Source: Liolophura sinensis
Lineage: Eukaryota; Mollusca; Polyplacophora; Chitonida; Chitonidae
Direction: 5' to 3'
Length of the DNA: 64,000 bases
NCBI RefSeq assembly: GCF_032854445.1
Contig: NW_027018073.1
Coordinates: 29,001 to 93,000, forward strand
Under the pieces are notes generated by a model. That model did not search any database. It saw only the letters and a program-made list of their open reading frames with translations, and had not been told where the DNA came from. The translations under genes and the position numbers were made by a program. The stretch's first letter is position 1. Each line of letters starts with the position of its first letter. This document shows positions 9,587 through 23,500 of the stretch, in pieces.

Positions 9587-11230
9587 GACAATTGAATGAG
9601 CATTTATGTGAAAATCACGTGCCCAGCAACGGCTCTTACTCCATGGAAACCAAGGAAATTTGCAATTTTTCAACAGCTGGAGATGCCTGACTCAAATCCG
9701 CATCTTTTGGCACCTTATTGATGCGGGTCAGTGTTCAATTGTACTTTTTACAGCAGACTGTATCAAGTACCTTGTTGTTTTTATATACAAATGGTGTGGT
9801 TTTTCAACATGTAGATAAAGACATTGAGTTTGTCTTCGACTTAGAAGTAAGACATTTGCTGGGTGAGATAAATGGGCTTGGCCCAAAGATTTGACGTCCT
9901 CTGGGCTACCGAAGGGCACATAACTTATAATCAAAAGTTGACAATAGTAATGACCAGTCGCGATATTACATAGTAAATGTAGCCTAATTTAATTAGCAAA
10001 AAGCCCAAGCAAAAATCCAAAAGTGGAAAAACTGTTCCAATGCTGCTGGTAAGAGGCTAATCTGACGTATTTTGTGACGAGAAATCGAATGGTGCAAACC
10101 GCGTTGCCCTCCGACCAATACTTTTGGCTGTAGCGACAATTGAATGAGCATTTATGTGAAAATCACGTGCCCAGCAACGGCTCTTACTCCATGGAAACCA
10201 AGGAAATTTGCAATTTTTTAACAGCTGGAGATGCCTGGCCCAATTGCGCATCTTTTGGCACCTTATTGATGTGGGTCAGTGTTTAATTGTACTTTTTACA
10301 GCAGACTGTATCAAGTACCTTGTGTTTTTTATATACAAATGGTGTGGTTTTTCAACATGTAGATAAAGACATTGAGTTTGTCTTCGACTTAGAAGTAAGA
10401 CAATTGCTAGATGAGTTAAATGGGCTTGGCCCAAAGATTTGACGTCTTCTGGGCTACCCTAAGGCACATAACTTATAATCAAAAGTTGAATATAGTAATG
10501 ACCAGTCGCGATATTACATAGTAAATGTAGCCGAATTGAATTAGCAAAAATCCAAGGCAAAAATCCAAAAGTGGAAAAACTGTTCCAATGCTGCTGGTAA
10601 GAGGCTAATCCGACGTATTTTGTGACGAGAAATCGAATGGTGCAAACCGCGTTGCTCTCCGACCAATACTTTTGGCTGTAGCGACAATTGAATGAGCATT
10701 TATGTGAAAATTACGTGCCCAGCAACGGCTCTTACTCCATGGAAACCAAGGAAATTTGCAATTTTTAAACAGCTGGAGATGCCTGGCCCAATTGCGCATC
10801 TTTTGGCACCTTATTGATGTGGGTCAGTGTTCAATTGTACTTTTTACAGCAGACTATATCAAGTACCTTGTTGTTTTTATATACAAATGGTGTGGTTTTT
10901 CAACATGTAGATAAAGAAATTGAGTTTGTCTTCGACTTAGAAGTAAGACAATTGCTGGGTGAGTTAAATGGGCTTGGCCCAAAGATTTGACGTCCTCTGG
11001 GCTACCGAAGGATACATAACTTATAATCAAAAGTTGAATACAGTAATGACCAGTCGCGATATTACATAGTAAATGTAGCCGATTTCAATTAGCAAAAAGC
11101 CCAGGCAAAAATCCAAAGTGGGAAAAACTGTTCCAATGCTGCTGGTAAGAGGCTAATCCGACGTATTTTGTGACGAGAAATCGAATGGTGCAAACCGCGT
11201 TGCTCTCCGACCAATACTTTTGGCTGTAGC
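9587..11230 (+). repeat. Divergent trimer copy 2 (M18-M20)
   Basis: This copy has the same order as 6297-7942: M18 beta/gamma, M19 gamma/alpha, M20 alpha/beta, each exactly 548 bp (1,644 bp in all). Markers are GACTCAAATCCGC near 9688, GACAATAG near 9939, AATCTGACG near 10059, a TTTTTTAACAG run near 10217, TACCCTAAGGC near 10456, AATTACGTG near 10709, ACTATATC near 10853 and GAAGGATAC near 11007. It is followed immediately by the dimer M21-M22. Confidence 0.87.
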
Positions 11231-12326
11231 GACAATTGAATGAGCATTTATGTGAAAATCACGTGCCTAACAACGGCTCTTACTCCATGGAAACCAAGGA
11301 AATTTGCAATTTTTCAACAGCTGGAGATGCCTGACTCAAATCCGCATCTTTTGGCACCTTATTGATGCGGGTCAGTGTTCAATTGTACTTTTTACAGCAG
11401 ACTGTATCAAGTACCTTGTTGTTTTTATATACAAATGGTGTGGTTTTTCAACATGTAGATAAAGACATTGACTTTGTCTTCGACTTAGAAGTAAGACAAT
11501 TGCTAGATGAGTTAAATGGGCTTGGCCCAAAGATTTGACGTCTTCTGGGCTACCCTAAGGCACATAACTTATAATCAAAAGTTGAATATAGTAATGACCA
11601 GTCGCGATATTACATAGTAAATGTAGCCGAATTGAATTAGCAAAAATCCAAGGCAAAAATCCAAAAGTGGAAAAACTGTTCCAATGCTGCTGGTAAGAGG
11701 CTAATCCGACGTATTTTGTGACGAGAAATCGAATGGTGCAAACCGCGTTGCTCTCCGACCAATACTTTTGGCTGTAGCGACAATTGAATGAGCATTTATG
11801 TGAAAATTACGTGCCCAGCAACGGCTCTTACTCCATGGAAACCAAGGAAATTTGCAATTTTTAAACAGCTGGAGATGCCTGGCCCAATTGCGCATCTTTT
11901 GGCACCTTATTGATGTGGGTCAGTGTTCAATTGTACTTTTTACAGCAGACTATATCAAGTACCTTGTTGTTTTTATATACAAATGGTGTGGTTTTTCAAC
12001 ATGTAGATAAAGAAATTGAGTTTGTCTTCGACTTAGAAGTAAGACAATTGCTGGGTGAGTTAAATGGGCTTGGCCCAAAGATTTGACGTCCTCTGGGCTA
12101 CCGAAGGATACATAACTTATAATCAAAAGTTGAATACAGTAATGACCAGTCGCGATATTACATAGTAAATGTAGCCGATTTCAATTAGCAAAAAGCCCAG
12201 GCAAAAATCCAAAAGTGGAAAAACTGTTCCAATGCTGCTGGTAAGAGGCTAATCCGACGTATTTTGTGACGAGAAATCGAATGGTGCAAACCGCGTTGCT
12301 CTCCGACCAATACTTTTGGCTGTAGC
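11231..12326 (+). repeat. Divergent dimer copy 2 (M21-M22)
   Basis: M21 is beta/alpha (GACTCAAATCCGC near 11334, CTAGATGAG near 11502, TACCCTAAGGC near 11552). M22 is alpha/beta (AATTACGTG near 11805, ACTATATC near 11950, GAAGGATAC near 12103). Compared with the flanking trimers, the gamma-bearing monomer is missing, as expected if unequal exchange removed one 548-bp unit. Its arrangement equals that of M9-M10. Confidence 0.85.
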
Positions 12327-13969
12327 GACAATTGAATGAGCATTTATGTGAAATCACGTGCCCAGCAACGGCTCTTACTCCATGGAAACCAAGGAAATTT
12401 GCAATTTTTCAACAGCTGGAGATGCCTGACTCAAATCCGCATCTTTTGGCACCTTATTGATGCGGGTCAGTGTTCAATTGTACTTTTTACAGCAGACTGT
12501 ATCAAGTACCTTGTTGTTTTTATATACAAATGGTGTGGTTTTTCAACATGTAGATAAAGACATTGACTTTGTCTTCGACTTAGAAGTAAGACATTTGCTG
12601 GGTGAGATAAATGGGCTTGGCCCAAAGATTTGACGTTTTCTGGGCTACCGAAGGGCACATAACTTATAATCAAAAGTTGACAATAGTAATGACCAGTCGC
12701 GATATTACATAGTAAATGTAGCCTAATTTAATTAGCAAAAAGCCCAAGCAAAAATCCAAAAGTGGAAAAACTGTTCCAATGCTGCTGGTAAGAGGCTAAT
12801 CTGACGTATTTTGTGACGAGAAATCGAATGGTGCAAACCGCGTTGCTCTCCGACCAATACTTTTGGCTGTAGCGACAATTGAATGAGCATTTATGTGAAA
12901 ATCACGTGCCCAGCAACGGCTCTTACTCCATGGAAACCAAGGAAATTTGCAATTTTTTAACAGCTGGAGATGCCTGGCCCAATTGCGCATCTTTTGGCAC
13001 CTTATTGATGTGGGTCAGTGTTTAATTGTACTTTTTACAGCAGACTGTATCAAGTACCTTGTGTTTTTTATATACAAATGGTGTGGTTTTTCAACATGTA
13101 GATAAAGACATTGAGTTTGTCTTCGACTTAGAAGTAAGACAATTGCTAGATGAGTTAAATGGGCCTGGCCCAAAGATTTGACGTCTTCTGGGCTACCGAA
13201 GGGCACATAACTTATAATCAAAAGTTGAATATAGTAATGACCAGTCGCGATATTACATAGTAAATGTAGCCGAATTGAATTAGCAAAAATCCCAGGCAAA
13301 AATCCAAAAGTGGAAAAACTGTTCCAATGCTGCTGGTAAGAGGCTAATCCGACGTATTTTGTGACGAGAAATCGAATGGTGCAAACCGCGTTGCTCTCCG
13401 ACCAATACTTTTGGCTGTAGCGACAATTGAATGAGCATTTATGTGAAAATTACGTGCCCAGCAACGGCTCTTACTCCATGGAAACCAAGGAAATTTGCAA
13501 TTTTTAAACAGCTGGAGATGCCTGGCCCAATTGCGCATCTTTTGGCACCTTATTGATGTGGGTCAGTGTTCAATTGTACTTTTTACAGCAGACTATATCA
13601 AGTACCTTGTTGTTTTTATATACAAATGGTGTGGTTTTTCAACATGTAGATAAAGAAATTGAGTTTGTCTTCGACTTAGAAGTAAGACAATTGCTGGGTG
13701 AGTTAAATGGACTTGGCCCAAAGATTTGACGTCCTCTGGGCTACCGAAGGATACATAACTTATAATCAAAAGTTGAATACAGTAATGACCAGTCGCGATA
13801 TTACATAGTAAATGTAGCCGATTTCAATTAGCAAAAAGCCCAGGCAAAAATCCAAAAGTGGAAAAACTGTTCCAATGCTGCTGGTAAGAGGCTAATCCGA
13901 CGTATTTTGTGACGAGAAATCGAATGGTGCAAACCGCGTTGCTCTCCGACCAATACTTTTGGCTGTAGC
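12327..13969 (+). repeat. Divergent trimer copy 3 (M23-M25)
   Basis: M23 is beta/gamma, M24 is gamma with an alpha-like second half that keeps GAAGGGCAC instead of CCTAAGGC, and M25 is alpha/beta. The unit is 1,643 bp because M23 lacks one A (GTGAAATCACG near 12350). M24 has the private change GGGCCTGG near 13162. This is the last divergent block; from M26 on, ordinary types dominate. Confidence 0.85.
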
Positions 13970-14859
13970 GACAATTGAATGAGCATTTATGTGAAAATCA
14001 CGTGCCTAACAACGGCTCTTACTCCATGGAAACCAAGGAAATTTGCAATTTTTCAACAGCTGGAGATGCCTGGCCCAATTGCGCATCTTTTGGCACCTTA
14101 TTGATGTGGGTCAGTGTTTAATTGTACTTTTTACAGCAGACTGTATCAAGTACCTTGTGTTTTTTATATACAAATGGTGTGGTTTTTCAACATGTAGATA
14201 AAGACATTGAGTTTGTCTTCGACTTAGAAGGTAAGACAATTGCTGGATGAGTTAAATGGGCTTGGCCCAAAGATTTGACGTCTTCTGGGCTACCGAAGGG
14301 CACATAACTTATAATCAAAAGTTGACAATTGTAATGACCAGTCGCAATATTACATAGTAAATGTAGCCGATTTCAATTAGCAAAAAGCCCAGGCAAAAAT
14401 CCAAAAGTGGTAAAACTGTTCCAATGCTGCTGGTAAGAGGCTAATCCGACGTATTTTGTGACGAGAAATCGAATGGTGCAAACCGCGTTGCTCTCCGACC
14501 AATACTTTTGGCTGTAGCGACAATTGAATGAGCATTTATGTGAAAATCACGTGCCTAACAACGGCTCTTACTCCATGGAAACCAAGGAAATTTGCAATTT
14601 TTCAACAGCTGGAGATGCCTGGCCCAATTGCGCATCTTTTGGCACCTTATTGATGTGGGTCAGTGTTTAATTGTACTTTTTACAGCAGACTGTATCAAGT
14701 ACCTTGTGTTTTTTATATACAAATGGTGTGGTTTTTCAACATGTAGATAAAGACATTGAGTTTGTCTTCGACTTAGAAGTAAGACAATTGCTGGATGAGT
14801 TAAATGGGCTTGGCCCAAAGATTTGACGTCTTCTGGGCTACCGAAGGGCACATAACTTA

Positions 14860-17060
14860 TAATCAAAAGTTGACTATTGTAATGACCAGTCGCAATATTA
14901 CATAGTAAATGTAGCCGATTTCAATTAGCAAAAAGCCCAGGCAAAAATCCAAAAGTGGTAAAACTGTTCCAATGCTGCTGGTAAGAGGCTAATCCGACGT
15001 ATTTTGTGACGAGAAATCCAATGGTGCAAACCGCGTTGCTCTCCGACCAACACTTATGGCTGTAGCTACAATTGAATGAGCATTTATGTGAAAATCACGT
15101 GCCTAACAACGGCTCTTACTCCATGGAAACCAAGGAAATTTGCAATTTTTCAACAGCTGGAGATGCCTGGCCCAATTGCGCATCTTTTGGCACCTTATTG
15201 ATGTGGGTCAGTGTTTAATTGTACTTTTTACAGCAGACTGTATCAAGTACCTTGTGTTTTTTATATACAATTGGTGTGGTTTTTCAACATGTAGATAAAG
15301 ACATTGAGTTTGTCTTCGACTTAGAAGTAAGACAATTGCTGGATGAGTTTAATGGGCTTGGCCCAAAGATTTGACGTCTTCTGGGCTACCGAAGGGCACA
15401 TAACTTATAATCAAAAGTTGAATATAGTAATGACCAGTCGCGATATTACATAGTAAATGTAGCCGAATTTAATTAGCAAAAAACCCAGGCAAAAATCCAA
15501 AAGTGGAAAAACTGTTCCAATGCTGCTGATAAGAGGCTAATCCGACGTATTTTGTGACGAGAAATCGAATGGTGCAAACCGCGTTGCTCTCCGCCCAATA
15601 CTTTTGGCTGTAGCGACAATTGAATGAGCATTTATGTGAAAATCACGTGCCCAGCAACGGCTCTTACTCCATGGAAACCAAGGAAATTTGCAATTTTTCA
15701 ACAGCTGGAGATGCCTGGCCCAATTGCGCATCTTTTGGCACCTTATTGATGTGGGTCAGTGTTTAATTGTACTTTTTACAGCAGACTGTATCAAGTACCT
15801 TGTGTTTTTTATATACAAATGGTGTGGTTTTTCAACATGTAGATAAAGACATTGAGTTTGTCTTCGACTTAGAAGTAAGACAATTGCTGGATGAGTTAAA
15901 TGGGCTTGGCCCAAAGATTTGACGTCTTCTGGGCTACCGAAGGGCACATAACTTATAATCAAAAGTTGACAATTGTAATGACCAGTCGCAATATTACATA
16001 GTAAATGTAGCCGATTTCAATTAGCAAAAAGCCCAGGCAAAAATCCAAAAGTGGTAAAACTGTTCCAATGCTGCTGGTAAGAGGCTAATCCGACGTATTT
16101 TGTGACGAGAAATCGAATGGTGCAAACCGCGTTGCTCTCCGACCAACACTTATGGCTGTAGCTACAATTGAATGCGCATTTATGTGAAAATCACGTGCCT
16201 AACAACGGCTCTTACTCCATGGAAACCAAGGAAATTTGCAATTTTTCAACATCTGGAGATGCCTGGCCCAATTGCGCATCTTTTGGCACCTTATTGATGT
16301 GGGTCAGTGTTTAATTGTAATTTTTACAGCAGACTGTATCAAGTACCTTGTGTTTTTTATATACAAATGGTGTGGTTTTTCAACATGTAGATAAAGACAT
16401 TGAGTTTGTCTTCGACTTAGAAGTAAGACAATTGCTGGATGAGTTAAATGGGCTTGGCCCAAAGATTTGACGTCTTCTGGGCTACCGAAGGGCACATAAC
16501 TTATAATCAAAAGTTGAATATAGTAATGACCAGTCGCGATATTACATAGTAAATGTAGCCGAATTGAATTAGCAAAAAGCCCAGGCAAAAATCCAAAAGT
16601 GGAAAAACTGTTCCAATGCTGCTGGTAAGAGGCTAATCCGACGTATTTTGTGACGAGAAATCGAATGGTGCAAACCGCGTTGCTCTCCGACCAACACTTA
16701 TGGCTGTAGCTACAATTGAATGAGCATTTATGTGAAAATCACGTGCCTAACAACGGCTCTTACTCCATGGAAACCAAGGAAATTTGCAATTTTTCAACAG
16801 CTGGAGATGCCTGGCCCAATTGCGCATCTTTTGGCACCTTATTGATGTGGGTCAGTGTTTAATTGTACTTTTTACAGCAGACTGTATCAAGTACCTTGTG
16901 TTTTTTATATACAAATGGTGTGGTTTTTCAACATGTAGATAAAGACATTGAGTTTGTCTTCGACTTAGAAGTAAGACAATTGCTGGATGAGTTAAATGGG
17001 CTTGGCCCAAAGATTTGACGTCTTCTGGGCTACCGAAGGGCACATAACTTATAATCAAAA
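14860..17060 (+). repeat. Four-monomer block duplicated 24,112 bp downstream
   Basis: This stretch shares a string of rare variants, in the same order and spacing, with 38972-41172: GACTATTG (14872/38984), AAATCCAATGG (15015/39127), ACAATTGGTG (15267/39379), the sequence CTGATAAGAGG (15526/39638), GACAATTG with GCAAT (15966/40078), AATGCGCAT (16172/40284), AACATCTGG (16248/40360) and TGTAATTTTT (16317/40429). A few sites differ, such as GAGTTTAATG at 15346. The match fades at both ends. It is direct evidence for a block copied across 44 monomers. Confidence 0.88.
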
Positions 17061-17258
17061 GTTGACAATTGTAATGACCAGTCGCAATATTACATAGTAA
17101 ATGTAGCCGATTTCAATTAGCAAAAAGCCCAGGCAAAAATCCAAAAGTGGTAAAACTGTTCCAATGCTGCTGGTAAGAGGCTAATCCGACGTATTTTGTG
17201 ACGAGAAATCGAATGGTGCAAACCGCGTTGCTCTCCGACCAACACTTTTGGCTGTAGC

Positions 17259-20200
17259 TACAATTGAATGCGCATTTATGTGAAAATCACGTGCCTAACA
17301 ACGGCTCTTACTCCATGGAAACCAAGGAAATTTGCAATTTTTCAACAGCTGGAGATGCCTGGCCCAATTGCGCATCTTTTGGCACCTTATTGATGTGGGT
17401 CAGTGTTTAATTGTAATTTTTACAGCAGACTGTATCAAGTACCTTGTGTTTTTTATATACAAATGGTGTGGTTTTTCAACATGTAGATAAAGACATTGAG
17501 TTTGTCTTCGACTTAGAAGTAAGACAATTGCTGGATGAGTTAAATGGGCTTGGCCCAAAGATTTGACGTCTTCTGGGCTACCGAAGGGCACATAACTTAT
17601 AATCAAAAGTTGAATATAGTAATGACCAGTCGCGATATTACATAGTAAATGTAGCCGAATTGAATTAGCAAAAAGCCCAGGCAAAAATCCAAAAGTGGAA
17701 AAACTGTTCCAATGCTGCTGGTAAGAGGCTAATCCGACGTATTTTGTGACGAGAAATCGAATGGTGCAAACCGCGTTGCTCTCCGACCAACACTTATGGC
17801 TGTAGCTACAATTGAATGAGCATTTATGTGAAAATCACGTGCCTAACAACGGCTCTTACTCCATGGAAACCAAGGAAATTTGCAATTTTTCAACAGCTGG
17901 AGATGCCTGGCCCAATTGCGCATCTTTTGGCACCTTATTGATGTGGGTCAGTGTTTAATTGTACTTTTTACAGCAGACTGTATCAAGTACCTTGTGTTTT
18001 TTATATACAAATGGTGTGGTTTTTCAACATGTAGATAAAGACATTGAGTTTGTCTTCGACTTAGAAGTAAGACAATTGCTGGATGAGTTAAATGGGCTTG
18101 GCCCAAAGATTTGACGTCTTCTGGGCTACCGAAGGGCACATAACTTATAATCAAAAGTTGAATATAGTAATGACCAGTCGCGATATTACATAGTAAATGT
18201 AGCCGAATTGAATTAGCAAAAAGCCCAGGCAAAAATCCAAAAGTGGAAAAACTGTTCCAATGCTGCTGGTAAGAGGCTAATCCGACGTATTTTGTGACGA
18301 GAAATCGAATGATGCAAACCGCGTTGCTCTCCGACCAATACTTTTGGCTGTAGCGACAATTGAATGAGCATTTATGTGAAAATCACGTGCCTAACAACGG
18401 CTCTTACTCCATGGAAACCAAGGAAATTTGCAATTTTTCAACAGCTGGAGATGTCTGGCCCAATTGCGCATCTTTTGGCACCTTATTGATGTGGGTCAGT
18501 GTTCAATTGTACTTTTTACAGCAGACTGTATCAAGTACCTTGTGTTTTTTATATACAAATGGTGTGGTTTTTCAACATGTAGATAAAGACATTGAGTTTG
18601 TCTTCGACTTAGAAGTAAGACAATTGCTGGATGAGTTAAATGGGCTTGGCCCAAAGATTTGACGTCTTCTGGGCTACCGAAGGGCACATAACTTATAATC
18701 AAAAGTTGAATATAGTAATGACCAGTCGCGATATTACATAGTAAATGTAGCCGAATTTAATTAGCAAAAAGCCCAAGCAAAAATCCAAAAGTGGTAAAAC
18801 TGTTCCAATGCTGCTGGTAAGAGGCTAATCCGACGTATTTTGTGACGAGAAATCGAATGGTGCAAACCGCGTTGCTCTCCGACCAACACTTATGGCTGTA
18901 GCGACAATTGAATGAGCATTTATGTGAAAATCACGTGCCCAGCAACGGCTCTTACTCCATGGAAACCAAGGAAATTTGCAATTTTTCAACAGCTGGAGAT
19001 GCCTGGCCCAATTGCGCATCTTTTGGCACCTTATTGATGTGGGTCAGTGTTTAATTGTACTTTTTACAGCAGACTGTATCAAGTACCTTGTGTTTTTTAT
19101 ATACAAATGGTGTGGTTTTTCAACATGTAGATAAAGACATTGAGTTTGTCTTCGACTTAGAAGTAAGACAATTGCTGGATGAGTTAAATGGGCTTGGCCC
19201 AAAGATTTGACGTCTTCTGGGCTACCGAAGGGCACATAACTTATAATCAAAAGTTGAATATAGTAATGACCAGTCGCGATATTACATAGTAAATGTAGCC
19301 GAATTGAATTAGCAAAAAGCCCAGGCAAAAATCCAAAAGTGGAAAAACTGTTCCAATGCTGCTGGTAAGAGGCTAATCCGACGTATTTTGTGACGAGAAA
19401 TCGAATGGTGCAAACCGCGTTGCTCTCCGACCAACACTTATGGCTGTAGCTACAATTGAATGAGCATTTATGTGAAAATCACGTGCCTAACAACGGCTCT
19501 TACTCCATGGAAACCAAGGAAATTTGCAATTTTTCAACAGCTGGAGATGCCTGGCCCAATTGCGCATCTTTTGGCACCTTATTGATGTGGGTCAGTGTTT
19601 AATTGTACTTTTTACAGCAGACTGTATCAAGTACCTTGTGTTTTTTATATACAAATGGTGTGCTTTTTCAACATGTAGATAAAGACATTGAGTTTGTCTT
19701 CGACTTAGAAGTAAGACAATTGCTGGATGAGTTAAATGGGCTTGGCCCAAAGATTTGACGTCTTCTGGGCTACCGAAGGGCACATAACTTATAATCAAAA
19801 GTTGAATATAGTAATGACCATTCGCGATATTACATAGTAAATGTAGCCGAATTGAATTAGCAAAAAGCCCAGGCAAAAATCCAAAAGTGGAAAAACTGTT
19901 CCAATGCTGCTAGTAAGAGGCTAATCCGACGTATTTTGTGACGAGAAATCGAATGGTGCAAACCGCGTTGCTCTCCGACCAATACTTTTGGCTGTAGCGA
20001 CAATTGAATGAGCATTTATGTGAAAATCACGTGCCCAGCAACGGCTCTTACTCCATGGAAACCAAGGAAATTTGCAATTTTTCAACAGCTGGAGATGCCT
20101 GGCCCAATTGCGCATCTTTTGGCACCTTATTGATGTGGGTCAGTGTTTAATTGTACTTTTTACAGCAGACTGTATCAAGTACCTTGTGTTTTTTATATAC

Positions 20201-20546
20201 AAATGGTGTGGTTTTTCAACATGTAGATAAAGACATTGAGTTTGTCTTCGACTTAGAAGTAAGACAATTGCTGGATGAGTTAAATGGGCTTGGCCCAAAG
20301 ATTTGACGTCTTCTGGGCTACCGAAGGGCACATAACTTATAATCAAAAGTTGAATATAGTAATGACCAGTCGCGATATTACATAGTAAATGTAGCCGAAT
20401 TGAATTAGCAAAAAGCCCAGGCAAAAATCCAAAAGTGGAAAAACTGTTCCAATGCTGCTGGTAAGAGGCTAATCCGACGTATTTTGTGACGAGAAATCGA
20501 ATGGTGCAAACCGCGTTGCTCTCCGACCAACACTTATGGCTGTAGC
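17259..20546 (+). repeat. Six-monomer unit, copy 1 (M32-M37, 3,288 bp)
   Basis: M32 carries TGTAATTTTT, M33 is ordinary, M34 carries the C variant GTGTTCAATTG (18501), and M35 begins GACAATTG with CCCAGC. The same series recurs 3,288 bp later in M38-M41. M36 and M37 differ from their counterparts (M36 has private TGCTTTTTC near 19662 and GACCATTCG near 19817). Four of six positions therefore agree with the next unit, which points to a six-monomer higher-order repeat later edited by exchange. Confidence 0.8.
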
Positions 20547-23500
20547 TACAATTGAATGCGCATTTATGTGAAAATCACGTGCCTAACAACGGCTCTTACT
20601 CCATGGAAACCAAGGAAATTTGCAATTTTTCAACAGCTGGAGATGCCTGGCCCAATTGCGCATCTTTTGGCACCTTATTGATGTGGGTCAGTGTTTAATT
20701 GTAATTTTTACAGCAGACTGTATCAAGTACCTTGTGTTTTTTATATACAAATGGTGTGGTTTTTCAACATGTAGATAAAGACATTGAGTTTGTCTTCGAC
20801 TTAGAAGTAAGACAATTGCTGGATGAGTTAAATGGGCTTGGCCCAAAGATTTGACGTCTTCTGGGCTACCGAAGGGCACATAACTTATAATCAAAAGTTG
20901 AATATAGTAATGACCAGTCGCGATATTACATAGTAAATGTAGCCGAATTGAATTAGCAAAAAGCCCAGGCAAAAATCCAAAAGTGGAAAAACTGTTCCAA
21001 TGCTGCTGGTAAGAGGCTAATCCGACGTATTTTGTGACGAGAAATCGAATGGTGCAAACCGCGTTGCTCTCCGACCAACACTTATGGCTGTAGCTACAAT
21101 TGAATGAGCATTTATGTGAAAATCACGTGCCTATCAACGGCTCTTACTCCATGGAAACCAAGGAAATTTGCAATTTTTCAACAGCTGGAGATGCCTGGCC
21201 CAATTGCGCATCTTTTGGCACCTTATTGATGTGGGTCAGTGTTTAATTGTACTTTTTACAGCAGACTGTATCAAGTACCTTGTGTTTTTTATATACAAAT
21301 GGTGTGGTTTTTCAACATGTAGATAAAGACATTGAGTTTGTCTTCGACTTAGAAGTAAGACAATTGCTGGATGAGTTAAATGGGCTTGGCCCAAAGATTT
21401 GACGTCTTCTGGGCTACCGAAGGGCACATAACTTATAATCAAAAGTTGAATATAGTAATGACCAGTCGCGATATTACATAGTAAATGTAGCCGAATTGAA
21501 TTAGCAAAAAGCCCAGGCAAAAATCCAAAAGTGGAAAAACTGTTCCAATGCTGCTGGTAAGAGGCTAATCCGACGTATTTTGTGACGAGAAATCGAATGG
21601 TGCAAACCGCGTTGCTCTCCGACCAATACTTTTGGCTGTAGCGACAATTGAATGAGCATTTATGTGAAAATCACGTGCCTAACAACGGCTCTTACTCCAT
21701 GGAAACCAAGGAAATTTGCAATTTTTCAACAGCTGGAGATGCCTGGCCCAATTGCGCATCTTTTGGCACCTTATTGATGTGGGTCAGTGTTCAATTGTAC
21801 TTTTTACAGCAGACTGTATCAAGTACCTTGTGTTTTTTATATACAAATGGTGTGGTTTTTCAACATGTAGATAAAGACATTGAGTTTGTCTTCGACTTAG
21901 AAGTAAGACAATTGCTGGATGAGTTAAATGGGCTTGGCCCAAAGATTTGACGTCTTCTGGGCTACCGAAGGGCACATAACTTATAATCAAAAGTTGAATA
22001 TAGTAATGACCAGTCGCGATATTACATAGTAAATGTAGCCGAATTTAATTAGCAAAAAGCCCAAGCAAAAATCCAAAAGTGGTAAAACTGTTCCAATGCT
22101 GCTGGTAAGAGGCTAATCCGACGTATTTTGTGACGAGAAATCGAATGGTGCAAACCGCGTTGCTCTCCGACCAACACTTATGGCTGTAGCGACAATTGAA
22201 TGAGCATTTATGTGAAAATCACGTGCCCAGCAACGGCTCTTACTCCATGGAAACCAAGGAAATTTGCAATTTTTCAACAGCTGGAGATGCCTGGCCCAAT
22301 TGCGCATCTTTTGGCACCTTATTGATGTGGGTCAGTGTTTAATTGTACTTTTTACAGCAGACTGTATCAAGTACCTTGTGTTTTTTATATACAAATGGTG
22401 TGGTTTTTCAACATGTAGATAAAGACATTGAGTTTGTCTTCGACTTAGAAGTAAGACAATTGCTGGATGAGTTAAATGGGCTTGGCCCAAAGATTTGACG
22501 TCTTCTGGGCTACCGAAGGGCACATAACTTATAATCAAAAGTTGAATATAGTAATGACCAGTCGCGATATTACATAGTAAATGTAGCCGAATTGAATTAG
22601 CAAAAAGCCCAGGCAAAAATCCAAAAGTGGAAAAACTGTTCCAATGCTGCTGGTAAGAGGCTAATCCGACGTATTTTGTGACGAGAAATCGAATGGTGCA
22701 AACCGCGTTGCTGTCCGACCAATACTTTTGGCTGTAGCGACAATTGAATGAGCATTTATGTGAAAATCACGTGCCCAGCAACGGCTCTTACTCCATGGAA
22801 ACCAAGGAAATTTGCAATTTTTCAACAGCTGGAGATGCCTGGCCCAATTGCGCATCTTTTGGCACCTTATTGATGTGGGTCAGTGTTTAATTGTACTTTT
22901 TACAGCAGACTGTATCAAGTACCTTGTGTTTTTTATATACAAATGGTGTGGTTTTTCAACATGTAGATAAAGACATTGAGTTTGTCTTCGACTTAGAAGT
23001 AAGACAATTGCTGGATGAGTTAAATGGGCTTGGCCCAAAGATTTGACGTCTTCTGGGCTACCGAAGGGCACATAACTTATAATCAAAAGTTGAATATAGT
23101 AATGACCAGTCGCGATATTACATAGTAAATGTAGCCGAATTTAATTACCAAAAAACCCAGGCAAAAATCCAAAAGTGGAAAAACTGTTCCAATGCTGCTG
23201 GTAAGAGGCTAATCCGACGTATTTTGTGACGAGAAATCGAATGGTGCAAACCGCGTTGCTCTCCGCCCAATACTTTTGGCTGTAGCGACAATTGAATGAG
23301 CATTTATGTGAAAATCACGTGCCCAGCAACGGCTCTTACTCCATGGAAACCAAGGAAATTTGCAATTTTTCAACAGCTGGAGATGCCTGGCCCAATTGCG
23401 CATCTTTTGGCACCTTATTGATGTGGGTCAGTGTTTAATTGTACTTTTTACAGCAGACTGTATCAAGTACCTTGTGTTTTTTATATACAAATGGTGTGGT

